Shown here one piece after another: positions 10,115 through 21,671 of a DNA stretch of 64,000 bases. Every line of letters starts with the position of its first letter. The stretch's first letter is position 1. The translations under genes were made by a program, and so were the position numbers. This DNA is from Setomelanomma holmii. Taxonomy: Eukaryota > Ascomycota > Dothideomycetes > Pleosporales > Phaeosphaeriaceae. The notes under the pieces are model-generated. The model saw only the letters and a program-made list of their open reading frames with translations. It was not told where the DNA came from and made no database searches. Where the stretch lies: assembly GCA_010015745.1 (NCBI GenBank), contig ML978275.1, forward strand, positions 4,754 through 68,753, written 5' to 3'.

Positions 10115-11924
10115 TCAGAACACACTACTTTTCTTCTTTTTCAACTTCTCCGCATTCGTCTCGCTCTGCGTCCTCAGACCCCAAAAGCTCTTCTTCGGTT
10201 TCGCAGCAGCAGGCTGAGGCCTCGGTAAGCCATTGCTGAAGAAGCTGCTGTGGCTTGCTCTTGGTCGATGCGCACCAGGTGCGAGGTATGGCCCTTGTGG
10301 CTGTGCGGGTACAGGTGCTGGTCGGGGTGCTGGCGGGGGTCGTTGCGTCTGCCACGGACCTTGAATCAATGGCGCTGAATGTCGACCTTGCTGTGGCATC
10401 GACGGTCTGAGAAGATTGGACTGATCGCCAAACTGCTTCTTCAGGCGTTCAGTTTCCTTGTCGATCTCGGCTTGCTTGCGGCGTCGTTCTTTTTCTTCGC
10501 GCTCCTTTTGCCTCTTCTCTTGCTCGAGAAAATGTAAAGTCTTCCGCTCCTCCTCCGCCTCCTGCTTTCTCCTCGCCTTCCTCGCAGCTTCTGCTTGCTT
10601 CTTCTGCTCACGTGCTTCAGCCTCGACCTGAGCCTTCAAGCGCGCAGTCTCTGCATCAATCTCCCATTGAGCACGAGGATCAAGTCGGGGCCCTTGAGAC
10701 TGTTGCTGAGGTCGTTGCGAGTACTGTTGGATTTGGGGCTGGGGCTGGGGCTGTCGGGGTCTTTGTGATTGTAGTGGGCGTTGCGGCTGCTGTGGATTTT
10801 GTTGCGTGCGTAGTGGATGAGGCTGAGTCGGTCGACTATTGGTCTGCAGAGGTGGTAGAGAGTGACGCTTCGAAGCTAGGCTACTGTTGTTGTATGCTAG
10901 CGGCGACATGTGCGCATTGGGACCAGCCCCACCAGCAGGCTGCAGGGGCACCTTTTCTGGTGGATACTGCAACGGCCCGCTGTATGCAGGTGGTGGCGGT
11001 GGTTTCGGAGTCATTATTGGCTGGGTGACATTCGGACCCTCGAGAGGTGAAGAGCCCTTCCGAGCTCTCAGACCCGCGCTGTTCTTGCGCACCGCTGCAT
11101 CACTGATGTGGAATTGCTCGTGCAAGTCGCTGAAGAAGAGGTCTCGTATCACAGCCGCGCCAAGCAGCAGCACTACCTCGAGACCCTTGTAGTCCTCCAG
11201 CTCGACACGATATAGGTTCGGCTCCATGATAGTCATCTCCTTGAGCCCGGAGAACATGGCCACCGCAATATCCGGCTCTTTGCTCTTCTTCGCCTTTTTG
11301 CCTGTTGGGTCCGTTGACTTGCCAGTCATGTAACATGTCATGTCCTTGCCCAGCCGTCCCTCCCTCCGCCACGCAAAGTTGACTCTCGGCGTATTCGCGT
11401 CTGCGCCCGGGTCGGTTTGTGTACGGTCGAGGTCGGAGCTACTCGGCATGCGAAAGGTGATTTGTGGCAGACTAAACTCCCAGATGACCGTGCTGCTCCA
11501 TTTCGCTGTCTGCTGCTTCACAATGACCTGATTGTCTGGATTGTAGAGTTGTATGGCGAACTCGGTGGGGTAGATAGGCTGCGGTGGGGGAGGCACGCCG
11601 CCATTCCTGCGGATCTCTTCTTGTGATAGTGTTGGATGTGTCCAGCCGGGCTTCGCGAGAACTTCACCAAACAGGATATCAGGGCGATGCGAGTCGAACA
11701 AGGCTACCGCGTATGTGTTCTTCGCGTCGTTCGTGGACGGGTCGACGTGGTGGAGGGCATAGTGCGCTTCGGGTTCGGATCCGTTCTGGGTGAAGTAGTA
11801 GGATTCGTGGTGCTTGACCTTGTCTGCTGAAGGCTTCAGGAAGAAAGCTGCAGCCGTTAGTGTTGGTACTTGTACTGCTATGCCGAGGCAAGGCTAGCAT
11901 ACTGGGGAGATTCTCGTCTAGCAT
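10115..11924 (-). CDS. Conserved fungal protein with Pro/Gln-rich coiled-coil tail
   Basis: Two exons: 11924-11903 (22 nt, MLDENLP) and 11847-10115, joined over a 55-bp intron (GTATGC...GCAG). The product is 584 residues. The first ~230 residues look folded and resemble conserved but uncharacterised fungal proteins (FFLKPSADKVKHHESYYF, DSHRPDILFGEVL, PTEFAIQLYNPDNQVIVK, YRVELEDYKGLEVVLLLGA). From about residue 250 it is Pro/Gln/Ser-rich, probably disordered. A highly charged coiled coil (runs of EAEARE, EEERK, EKERRRKQ) occupies about 380-450. The end is basic (KLKKKKSSVF). No enzyme motif or membrane segment was seen. A scaffold or adaptor role is a guess from the architecture. Confidence 0.8.
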
Positions 11925-12960
11925 GGCGTCATATCGCTGCTGCAGCTACTTGTGATGTTCCTGGAAGCTACAGCTAGGGAGCTGAAAGAGAGCGGGTCTG
12001 TCGTCTAGGTTTGTAACGACAGGGCTTTGGATATATCTCGGTGCCCATACGCGTACCTCAGGTGAGGCTTAGGTCCACATCCCTGCACGTTTCGCGCACG
12101 GCCGCTAGCCTATGACGATCATCTGTCGCGCTAAGGCTATTTTTAGCACTTAGCCTTGCGAACACCCAAGCAGCCATCCACTCTTGTTCTCATGCATCGC
12201 CATCCCACTTGTCAATGGCTACCTCGCCAATCTTCCTTATACGGCCAATTTCCCGCCCGTATGGCCTCACAGCATCACACCTGCGCCGAGTGGGCTTGTG
12301 ACAAGTCGATGAAGCTTGCACGACACTGCGCACGCGTTTCACGACTGCTAGCAACAAACACAGCCCCCGCCCACAATGCCACCGAGGACCTCTCCCGGCA
12401 TTAGTAATGAGCATACCTCAAACACACCCAACAAGGCAGAGTCAGCGACACCGAGTCCTCCGTGCAGGGTCGATTGCAAAAATCTGACGTGGGGACTTGA
12501 TTCTCGTTCGTTTATCCGGACATGGACATGGTTCATTACGCGTCCTGCCCCTCTTGACGGCCTGCCTTCTGTCAATCATGTCTTACTGTGGGGCTGCTCA
12601 GAATGAAGGGCTCGAATGGAGTAATGACCGTCCGTATCGATGTTAATGTGGTTAAAGATAACGCGACGATTAACCTGGCCTAGAATCAACTTTTCGCATT
12701 GATGCCTGAGGCCAACACTGGCATGCTCGCAGGCCTCACATTGTGTAATGTTCTTGACGAGCCGTGTATAACTAATCGTTCACTTTTGTGAGTCGTTATT
12801 GCATTGCACAAAGGCTTTGAGGAAGTCGAGGTTGAAATGTCCTTTGTTCCCCGTAAGACATGCGCACTGAGGTCCTGCCGATTATGCGCTGTAGCGAATG
12901 CTTACTGGCTTCCTGAATTTCGCCTTCCGCTCTGCATGACTACTACGAACATAAAACGCA
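11925..12960. other. 1.0 kb intergenic
   Basis: This is the upstream region of the leftward coiled-coil gene and the rightward hypothetical gene at 12961, so it may be a shared divergent promoter. Only short frames without domains are present. Confidence 0.4.
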
Positions 12961-13524
12961 ATGCCGCATCACACTAGAGGTTTCGTTCAAGCCCACAAGA
13001 CAGATAATGTGAGACTATTGGATAGGACAACACCTGATCAAAGACTTTTCGAACCAGTCTACATGGCTAAACCACAAGTCTTCACTACATCCACCACACA
13101 ACCTACTTGGACTAATCCATTCCGGAACCTGTCATCCAAGCCCTTGTTTCCCATTACCGCACCAACACAGTCCTCGCCACAGCCAAACAATACCAAATTC
13201 GTTCCGTGGCGACCATTACCTTCTCCCTTTGGCCCGGTCAAGCGAAACGATCCTGGTCTCCTCGCAGAGCAGCCAGCTAGCAAAAAGCCGAAAGTCACTA
13301 CGCAGGAGCAGAAGATCAATGATGAGTTATTTCGGACAGCTCAAACACCAAACTTTGGTGGCATACAGCCGGTAGGTACTAAGACCGGCCAGATACCCCT
13401 GAGCAATGTCGAAAGATGGCGCTTGAGGGGTTGGAGGTGGGAGGAAGCTGTTTTTGGGATGCATGATGTGGATAGTGGAGATACTGTGAGTCCGAAGGGG
13501 ACGAGGTTTGTTTCCAAACTGTAG
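12961..13524 (+). CDS. Small hypothetical protein next to hAT
   Basis: A single uninterrupted frame of 187 codons starts at ATG 12961 and ends TAG before 13525. The product is Pro/Thr-rich and likely disordered in the first two thirds (repeated TQPTWTNPF, PTQSSPQ). A basic stretch (ASKKPKVTTQEQK) could serve as a nuclear signal. It closes with a Trp-rich segment (ERWRLRGWRWEEAVFGMHD). No known domain was recognised. The reading frame length, ATG context and absence of stops support a gene, but an upstream exon is possible. The hAT element at 13543 begins 18 bases after the stop, so it has replaced the natural 3' untranslated region. Confidence 0.45.
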   Translation: MPHHTRGFVQAHKTDNVRLLDRTTPDQRLFEPVYMAKPQVFTTSTTQPTWTNPFRNLSSKPLFPITAPTQSSPQPNNTKFVPWRPLPSPFGPVKRNDPGLLAEQPASKKPKVTTQEQKINDELFRTAQTPNFGGIQPVGTKTGQIPLSNVERWRLRGWRWEEAVFGMHDVDSGDTVSPKGTRFVSKL

Positions 13525-13542
13525 GCATCTTCATGCAGGCAG

Positions 13543-16148
13543 CAGACCTGTCAACAATCAAATCAAGTAAGCTTTTCTCGTCGGCTTGACTTGAGACTTG
13601 TTAGGGCGTCTTGCAACTTGATTTGGTTTGCTAAACAAGCTATTTTTAGGTAGCTTGACTTGAAGCTTGACTGTTTGACTTGATAATGTTAAGAGAGTTG
13701 TTACTTGTCGTCGTCGTCCCAACAGGCTATGTTGTACAACCGCTGTATCTCGTTGTCAGTTATGGCTACCTTAGATCTACTGCCGTCGTCGCCCAGCCCG
13801 GCTTTTCGCCACCGTCGTACGCACTGTATTGCTGCTAGTAACTAAGGCTTTATACATCGACGACGAGGCTCTAGAAGATCGCCAAGCTCGCTGAACATGC
13901 GCTCACACTCACAGCTTGACGCTGTGATAGATAGTACGTCAAGCGCAAGCTTGCTAAGGCTAGGGTAGCGATCACGCAGCGCTACCTAGTATTTTATAGG
14001 GTAATTGTGCCACTTAGAGTCCTTCTTAGCGTGCGGCTCGCTTCTCCGCCACCGCTCGTACTCGTCGTTCTCGCTCACGTCCTCGCTGGTAGTGGCTGGG
14101 TTGATGAGGCTGTCAATCGCGTCGTCTATGTCGTTAGCGAGCACCTTAGAGCGCTGTGAGACGCGCGGTAAGGTGTTATATTGCGCCCACAAAGCACGAA
14201 ACGCGCTATTGTTAGCGTTGAGCCAGTCAGGCCTGTCGCTCCACACTGCGTCGCAATACGTCTTATAGTATAGATGGAGTATTGTAGCAGCGTAGTAAGC
14301 TGGTGAGAGGTCAAGCTTGCGGTAGTAATCACTGGCTTTCGTCCAGGCTCCGCGCAAGTTGATCGCAAAATGGTCCTAAGGCGCCTTGTCGTGCGCGTTA
14401 TAGTTGACAGCCTCGTACGACTTAAGGCGCTGCTCGTAGTAGTCAAGGACGTATTCGAACACTGGTATGATCTCAGCAATAGCACCAAAGCGTCCAGCTA
14501 GACTGCGCCCCTCAAGGCGCTTTGTAGCAGCCTTTAGCGGCTTCAATACGTCTATATACTCTGTAACTACTGCCCAATCTGCTGCTGTCAGGCCGTCTGA
14601 TCTCATCCACTGCGGCGCATCTGCTAGCTTGTTGCGACGAGCTGTCGCATAGGCGTCCTCATCTCTAACGCGTCGTATATGGTGATTAGCGTAGGCGTTG
14701 ACAGCTGACTGCAGCTTAACAGCGCGCTCAAAGCATAAGTAATATGAGTTCAAGCGGGTAACGACAGGCTTAACAGGCTCAAGTATTTTGCGGGCGTCAG
14801 CAGGCGCGTCGCTGCGCAGCTCGTGATGGGCGAGGCGCTGAAAGTCAGCAAAGAGCAAGTACTGCTGCGGTGTCTTTATATAGCTGATGACGCCTAGCAG
14901 CACACCTAGCGGGCCATCGCGTCGCCATGTACGCATGAAGTCGCTCTCGTCAGAGAGCTCGCTAACGTCGTTGTCGAAGGCGTCGTCGTCTTTGCCCAGA
15001 GGAGCGTTTGACCAATAAGATTGAGCGTGTGAGGGCCGCAGCGGAGGCGACGATGGGTGGCGCTGAAGCCCATCTTCTGGGCAATCGCGGCGACGGCAGC
15101 GTCGTTGTTGCTGGCGTTGTCAAGTATAAAGTAGCCGACGTTGAGCGGGTGGATGCTAAACTGCTGTAGCATTTTGTATACAACTTCTGCTATTGATGGC
15201 CATGGCCACGCTTGTTGCGCTCTAGGTGTCGCGCCGACGTCGTTGTTGATTGCGTCGTTTCATATAGACCATGGCCGCCAGCGTCTATAACTTTGTGCTG
15301 GTGGCAGTAGCGGCATACAAAGAAGATTCGGCTTGGGTTTGCCTTCATGGCGACGCAATAGCCATGCATGTATATCTAGCTCCTCTTCGTCCGTTGCGTC
15401 GACAAAGGCTATATGAACTGAGGTAGGCAAGGCCAATCAATGCCAGCAAAGTCGTCTTCGAGGTGCGCGTCGCAGCGCTCGTCCGGGCTATCGCCAGCTA
15501 CTGTCAAGGAGACAGTCAAGGCGACAGAGCTGCCGTCGGCGGGTGCGACGATAGTGTCTTCAAGCTGCGACTCGCGCAATTGCAACTCAAAATCGGTAGC
15601 CTAAGAAGCATCTATTAGGGCTTTGCGCGGCGACGGTTGCTGCAATGGCTGGCTATCGCTAACGACGATAGGCTGAGAAGGCTTCTGGCGCTTATTTGGG
15701 GCAGCAGCAGCATTGATGCATGTGCATTTCACAGTAAGTTGTGGCATATTGCGGCTGGTACCGTATAGAGATAAGTAGTTGCAACACTAGAAACCGCGAT
15801 CGTATAGGCTCAATATCGCTGAAAAAGCTAGGATAGCAGGTAGAGAATATAGAGTTGAGGAGGTGGATGCCTGCTTACTAAGTTAAGCTAAAAACTCAAC
15901 ACCAAAAATCTATCGTGAGATTGCTTCTACAGCAAACTTGATAGCCTCACGAAAAATGCGACCAGGCATAGCTCGCCGCGCTCTATACGCCTATATATAC
16001 CAAGCCTATAAACTCTATCAATCAAGTTTTCCCTTAGGGCTTGATTTGGCACCCAAATTACTATAAGACAGCTTGATTTAGAGGAATCAAATCAAATCAA
16101 GTCAAACAAGTCAAGTACTTGTTAGCGACTTGATTGTTGACAGGTCTG
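13543..16148 (-). mobile_element. hAT DNA transposon with 8-bp target duplication, defective
   Basis: The ends are inverted copies beginning CAGACCTGTCAACAATCAA. They are bounded by an exact 8-bp duplication GCAGGCAG (13535-13542 and 16149-16156), the classic size for hAT. Total length is 2606 bp. Near the right end several ATCAA/GTCAA subterminal motifs are repeated. The transposase is on the minus strand and is broken (separate entry). The coding region is also shorter than a full fungal hAT: the part between the BED zinc finger and the central catalytic block is missing. Movement would need a helper copy elsewhere. Confidence 0.93.
13701..15747 (-). pseudogene. hAT transposase, internally deleted and stopped
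   Basis: Read from ATG 15747. A BED-type zinc finger (FFVCRYCHQHKVIDAGG ... TTSARHLERNKRGH) lies at about 15230-15350. After an apparent deletion with a frame change near 15200 comes the catalytic region (NVGYFILDNASNND; CGPHTLNLIGQTLLW; a further frameshift near 15000; then PVVTRLNSYYLCFERAV). The carboxyl hAT dimerisation domain follows, with SSCECERMFSELGDLL near 13890. Six in-frame stops are visible and all are TAG: at 13842-13844, 13986-13988, 14376-14378, 15376-15378, 15409-15411 and 15601-15603. The natural end is TAA at 13701-13703. No functional enzyme can be made. Confidence 0.85.
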
Positions 16149-17731
16149 GCAGGCAGAGCGCGACCAAAATTCACTTAGTCTCTGCGCACATCAGTCACTT
16201 TCCGGTCGGCGTCCTTTGGCCGCGATCGCCTTTCATGTTGTTATCGTGTGGGGGAAGAGCCGCATCTCTCACGATATGAACATGCTTCTTGACCTCCCTT
16301 CGCTCGATAACCTCAATCATGACAAGGATGAGGTCGTGGTACGACAGTATGGCTGTCATAGTGCCGATTTTCAGGTGGCCTCCTGACTCTAAACAAACCA
16401 CTACAATATAGTCCCATCGCGCTTTGTGTTATTTGTGACGTAACACCTGGTGAAGAATCTTTATAGCAGATCCAGAATCGTCAGAATTATTCTCGCTGTC
16501 CTAAGCACCGTCGAAGACCAAAAGGCTTTGAACGCTAACTCTACCAAAACCACGTCGGTGCAGTTGTCTTCTGCCATGGTGAGCTGGGAACTCGGCCACA
16601 ACCATGATGCTAATATCATCGATACCAACTCCGGATTCACACAACAGCTGCAGCACCGCACAAAGCGTCTCCCCAGTTGAAATTACATCGTCCACCACCA
16701 CCACTGAAGCTCCCCAAGGGATTGCGTCTCTCTCCATCTCGATCCGCTTCTTTTCCGAGTTGTCCGACACTATAGATGAGATGTGTGAAGAGGTCTTGGG
16801 AACAGAGATGGTTGGTGGAGGCAGCTTGCCAGCGTCGCGAATCAGCAGCAAAAGCACTTCGATTTGCCGTGCCAACACGGATGCATAAACGAAGCCGCCA
16901 GCCTCGCAACATGCAATAGCACCAACTTTATTCCAGTCACCGTTGAAGCTTTTCTGCAGCAAAGACGTGCATAGCGTTAGTCCGCCGGGCTGCTGGGCGA
17001 TGCCGAGTATGCGACGAAATCTGATACCTGGGCAGGGGAAGTTGGGAGCTACACGCACCATATGAGCCAACCGCTCTAGACCCTCGTGCAAGTAAGGAGT
17101 CAGAAAACGTTCAGCAAAGCCTTCTGCTGCGTCTTTCCCCATCGTATCATTGTTGAAGATAAATGTGGGACGGTAGTTCATTATCATCGAGTCTTTGCTG
17201 CTGCTCATGTCGCACTTCTCATTGTTCCCATTTCTGTCGCCACCATGAGACCAGCGACGCAAGTTTCGTGTCTCTTCAGCTGCTTCGACATACACCTCGA
17301 GTAGCCTACTCTCTGGCACCAAATGAGACAGGGTTGAGACCGGTGCCTCATCTCTCATTCCAGTGATTAGCAACACGTCAACGCCAGCGGCATCGTGCAC
17401 CAGATTTAGGAAATGCTCCTCTAGTAGGAGTGGCCGTTGCCGCACCTGTTCTTGGAAGAATGCTGTCAACGCTGGCCGGTGTTGCTCCTTGTAGGCACGG
17501 TCTTTGAGCAAGCGGTGCAGATCAGTGCCATGAGCCGCCGCGTATTCTTGCTTGGTCGCATCGCTAATGCTGACTACGCGCGACAGGAGATGTTCGCCGT
17601 TGTATCTAGAGAAAATCGAAGTCCAGATGTCTGCACAGTAATCTTTGCCAGCACCGCTTTCGCCAGTGACCAGGATAATAAGCTTCGGCATTGGCGCACA
17701 CGGGAGCGGGCATGCATAAGCCAGCACGTTA

Positions 17732-19416
17732 CGAAGGAGCTCGTATTTCCTGAGTTGCAGGGCCCGTGCGCATCGCAACCGAGCAACAACATTACCCATC
17801 TCATCTTCTAAACAGACTACAGCACCACCCATATACTCAGAATGCCTAATTTAAATCGGCGAAAACCTTACAAATATAAAGATAATAAAGTTGTGAGAGC
17901 TCCAAAGACTTTGCGCAAGGAAATGAGCGCTGTTTAGCGTGCTTTTGTTGTTGGCACGATTGTTGCGTTGCGCAATGGCTATGCATCTGCACGCGCTCTC
18001 TCCAACCTTATGCCACAGTCACGTCAGGGCCTCTCCCAGCTAGTGCAAAAGATAGCAAAGAGGGCAGAAGAGAGTGAATTGAGACTTTGGGACGACATCC
18101 TCTATGAAAATGACCTAGGGCGGGGAAAGAGCACTCTCCTGAGCCAGGAACAGAACAACGCCATCATCAACATCACGACATCAGATCGCAACCACCGTGA
18201 GCAGGAAAGCTGGCAGGCAATTAAGGAGGGTAATTTCAACGCTATTGCACCTGAAATGAGCATCTCAACTTTTGAAAACGTTATGTACAAGGCTGGTTAT
18301 TGTAGGCGTAAGCCTGGTTGGAAACCTCCGCTTACCCCTGACCAGAGAAGAGAGCGCTATCAATGGGCATTGCAGTACAACCCTGACAAATACAAGGAAT
18401 ATGATAGCCTCGGATTCAACTTCAGAATAGTCTGTTTTACAGATGAGACTCCAGCTCGGATGGGAGACCAGCGTGGGTTGATTAGAACTTGGTGTAGAGA
18501 TGACAAGGTGTACAATGAGGACGTCAAAAAAGACCGCAAAGCTCCAGTTGCAGCACTGCAATTTTTTGGAGCTTTTCGATACAACAACAAGGGCCCGTAC
18601 TACGTCTATTATCACGAGATGCAGGAGGAAATAGATGAGGGAGAGCGTGCGTTAGAGTGGGAGAATCTGGTTACCAAGGCACAGTCAAACTCATCTCAAC
18701 TTACTGCCTGAGCAGCCCTCCAGGTCTTAAATGAGAGTGACGTCAACCTCAGGCGTAGCACTAAGTACCTTCAGCATGTTACGAAACATGATTATCATCG
18801 CGGCATTAGGGGTAGAGGTGGTGTTGATGGGTATAGGCATTGGGAAGGCGCGCTCAAGACGGTTGTTCCTTGGATTCAAGCTATGAAACACCAAGGTTTA
18901 GAGTGCAAATTGCTTGAGGATGGGGCCCCTGCACATAAGTCTCGCATCGCAAATGACTATCTTACTGCTGAACAGGTGGAAAAGATAGGATGGGCAGGTC
19001 ACAGTCCTGATGTGAATGCTACAGAACACGCCTGGCCTCTCCTCCGTAAGCATGTAACAAGGAAATTCACCCCATCTAAATCAGAATTAGAGTGCGAACA
19101 ACAGTGGATAGCCTCATGGGAAGCGCTGCCTATTGAAGCAATTAATCGGTGGGTTGATCAGGTGCCTGAGATGGTGAGGAGAATCATCAGAAACGGTGGA
19201 AACAACAACTTTCATGGCTAGCCTCAACACCAGAAAATTGCGCGCTAGTAATATCATTATACAGTTAAATAGCTTCGTCAATTATAGCTTATTTAAATAT
19301 GTGGTTGTGTTGCAAAGCATCAGGTCTATAAGGGCTGTCACCAAGGTTGGATGCGGAATCACATTTTGGTGGGGTCCCGCACGGGCCCTGCAACTCAGAA
19401 AATACGAGCTCCTTCG
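17732..19416 (+). mobile_element. Tc1/mariner element (DD34E), 1685 bp, inserted at TA
   Basis: Long inverted ends of about 40 bp begin CGAAGGAGCTCGTATTT. The element is flanked by TA on both sides (17730-17731 and 19417-19418), the normal Tc1 target duplication. Skipping the element and one TA joins the host frame precisely: the oxidase codons S-L-D-P-C are followed by N-V-L-A-Y-A-C of the kinase part. It is oriented opposite to the host gene. The transposase has two stops, so the copy is inactive, but the terminal repeats differ by only a few bases. Confidence 0.93.
17842..19221 (+). pseudogene. Tc1-type DD34E transposase with two stop codons
   Basis: A single frame runs from ATG 17842 to TAG 19219-19221 (459 codons) except for TAG at 17935-17937 and TGA at 18709-18711. 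There is a helix-turn-helix amino part (NGYASARALSNLMPQSRQGLSQLVQK, seen as separate helices). The three catalytic residues are the first Asp in CFTDETP, the second in LEDGAPAHKS, and a Glu in NATEHAWP. Exactly 34 residues separate the second Asp and the Glu, so the signature is DD34E. Both stops are one C-to-T step from CAG and CGA. It lies inside a 1685-bp element with intact ends. Confidence 0.9.
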
Positions 19417-21671
19417 TACACGGGTCCAAGCTGTTCTTGAGCCGGGCAAGGCGGGGCAGGTTCGGTCCAAACGCTTTCACCGCCAACGCCGCATCTCTCG
19501 GGTCCGGCCCAAGGTCAGCGCCATACGCTCCCCTGCCCAGCGACAATAGTTCTCCAGCGACCTTGTAAACCCATTGCTCTATGGATCGTGCAACCTCGGT
19601 GTCGTCTTGATCACGCTGCCAGACGCTGGTTATAACACAGGCGAAGTCCCAATCTCGACAGCCAAAAGCAGTGACATCATCCTGAACGTTGCGAACCGCC
19701 CCGCCACCATGTAGCAAATGAAGATAGCAAAGTTGTGAGGACCGGCTTTCAACAGCCACTATCAAGCGATTGGCGACCTTCGCTTCTCCAATCTGTTTCA
19801 AGAATATGCATCGCTTGAACGAGGAGGTCTTGCCGCCGCCATGTCCACTATGCATACCAGACATGTACATCTCGCTGTCGAAAAGCTCAACGCCATCCAT
19901 AACTTTGGATTTGGTCTCTAATCTCCTAAGAACACCTTCGGGTAGCTTCGTGGAAGTGGCCGCATTACTACTGGCCGCAAAAGACTCGAATACCGTCACG
20001 CCCAGATGTAGTTGGTTGTCTTCGCAGTAAAGATATGCGTCTGCAGAACACTCTGGACCAAGATCTTTCGCAATGAACGTATCGAATTCGTGAAGACGAA
20101 ACTGAGCTTCGCGCTTATCGCTCAATGGTACGATCCTATCTCGCGTCAGGTAGGCCGCAGCTGCAAAAGCCTTGAATGTCACGCTGATCACGATGCCAAA
20201 ATTCGTGCCAGCGCCTTTCATGGCCCACAACAGATCAGTCTCATCTTTATGGCGGACGGCACCGGCTGGAATGTGTTGGCTTGGAACATAGCCAATGCAC
20301 AGGATCTGGCTTGAATCGACGCGGACGATAATGGCACCCACAATGGCATCGCAAGCAAGCCTGTGCAGCCTAGACAGGTGACCGATCTCACCTTGTAGCC
20401 ACAGTCCTGCTCCCACGCTTGGACGAGCGCCGAGAGGCACTGTCACGCCGGCTGCTGTGGTCTTGCGAACGATATCTCCAACCGTGCTACCAGCCTCGGC
20501 AACCACCAAGAGCCCGAAATCATCACCAGACCCTGCTCTTCTGTCCCTTCCCTCCTCCAATCCGACAACGCATACTTGGTCAAAGGCGCTCATGTCAACT
20601 GCGACGATATTGGGCGAAAGACAATGGCCGCTATGGCTGCCGCCAATAACCGTCAAACTTGATTCGGTCCTCAGAGCCCATTCGACGCACTGCTGGACCT
20701 GCCCAATTTCTGTCGGCCTGACAATCCCGGCGGGACTGTGGAGACGAGCTGGCCGGTTTTTTGGGTGTCCTGTTCTTTTCCAGCATAGGCACACGTGTCG
20801 TGAGCTCTGGAAAGGTGGTCGCATGATGTGTCAAGGCCATCATGACATTGGGTGAGCTGAATGATAAATAGCCCTCCTCGTGACGGCCCAAGGTGCGGCG
20901 TACCCTGCGCCAGACCGCTCGAGTAGCATCGTCTTCATCCGTGTCCTTCAGGGTGTATCCTGCAATGAAATGAGCAAAGGAGTCCAGCACCTCATTATCA
21001 TCCGCCACGCGGACGACTCCAGTAGGGAAGGAAGCTGTTCGATGACATACTAGACCATCAAGGTTCAGGACTCCATCGCGATGGAATACCACTACTATCC
21101 CACCTTGTGGTTGCTCAACAAGGCTTTCCAGCGCGTGTTCGATAAATTTGCGCTTAGGCTTCATACCTTACATGCTATGGCAGAAGAGGATAAAGTCGTA
21201 CTGTGCATTGTCATTGCTGCAATCTTGATCGGTACAGCTCTTGACATTGTTCTGTGGATCAAATGGGTGTCGATATATCTTGGGTGGGTGCTCTAGATAT
21301 GGCAACGGTGACTTCACTTCAGATGTAGAACGAAGCTGCTCTTCCAATCTTGTAGCGAATAGGCCATTGGGTTCGAAAGCGGTATAAGTCTTGGTCTTCC
21401 TTCTGAGACCTTTGGAAAGATGTGCAAGTATGCTCTTTGGACCGGGTCCAATTTCAAGGGCCGAGACATTAGTACGTGACTTGAACCGAGCGTTCAGCAG
21501 CTGCGAAAGCTGTGGAATGATGAAGTCTTGGTATACCAGCCACCCAGCGTCTCGAACTAAGATCTCGAATCCAGCGCTATACTATGTGTCGGATAGCGTT
21601 TGCGGTGGATGCGACGCTAATGCTTCGGCTGCCTGCCGAAGCGTCCGCCTCAGATGGTCGAGTGTGGCCAT

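Larger units (their letters stand above)
16195..21671 (-). pseudogene. Giant fusion gene: methyltransferase, FAD oxidase, PMK-like P-loop, APRT-like domain; destroyed
   Basis: One leftward gene of about 1,260 codons can be traced. From ATG 21671 a SAM-methyltransferase runs (motif SALEIGPGPKSILAHL about 21437-21460; FCHSM then GMKPKRKFIE). It passes without a stop into an FAD-binding-4/berberine-bridge type oxidase (VRPTEIGQVQQCVEWAL; VIGGSHSGHCLSP; end YGADLGPDPRDA, RLKNSLDP). Next is a P-loop kinase domain (LIILVTGESGAGKDYCAD) that looks like animal-type phosphomevalonate kinase. An adenine-phosphoribosyltransferase-like domain follows (PGIRFRRILG; CCEAGGFVYAS; VVVVDDVISTGET). An unassigned tail reaches TGA 16195. 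Damage: TAG 21582-21584, TAA 21168-21170, one extra base in the A6 run near 20757-20762, a Tc1 insertion at 17732-19416, TAG 16501-16503 and TAA 16429-16431. The domain order is seen in the sequence; the pathway is unknown. Confidence 0.8.

Noticed and set aside
16501..17832. A separate 443-residue kinase-phosphoribosyltransferase gene starting at 17832
   Set aside because: Its first ~34 codons are Tc1 terminal repeat sequence, and its apparent start and stop are products of insertion and mutation. It is the back part of the larger broken gene, which continues in-frame to 16195.
19289..20824. A stand-alone 511-residue FAD oxidase gene
   Set aside because: Its last ~42 codons read through the Tc1 end, and its start lies just upstream of a frameshift. 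It is the middle part of the same fusion gene.
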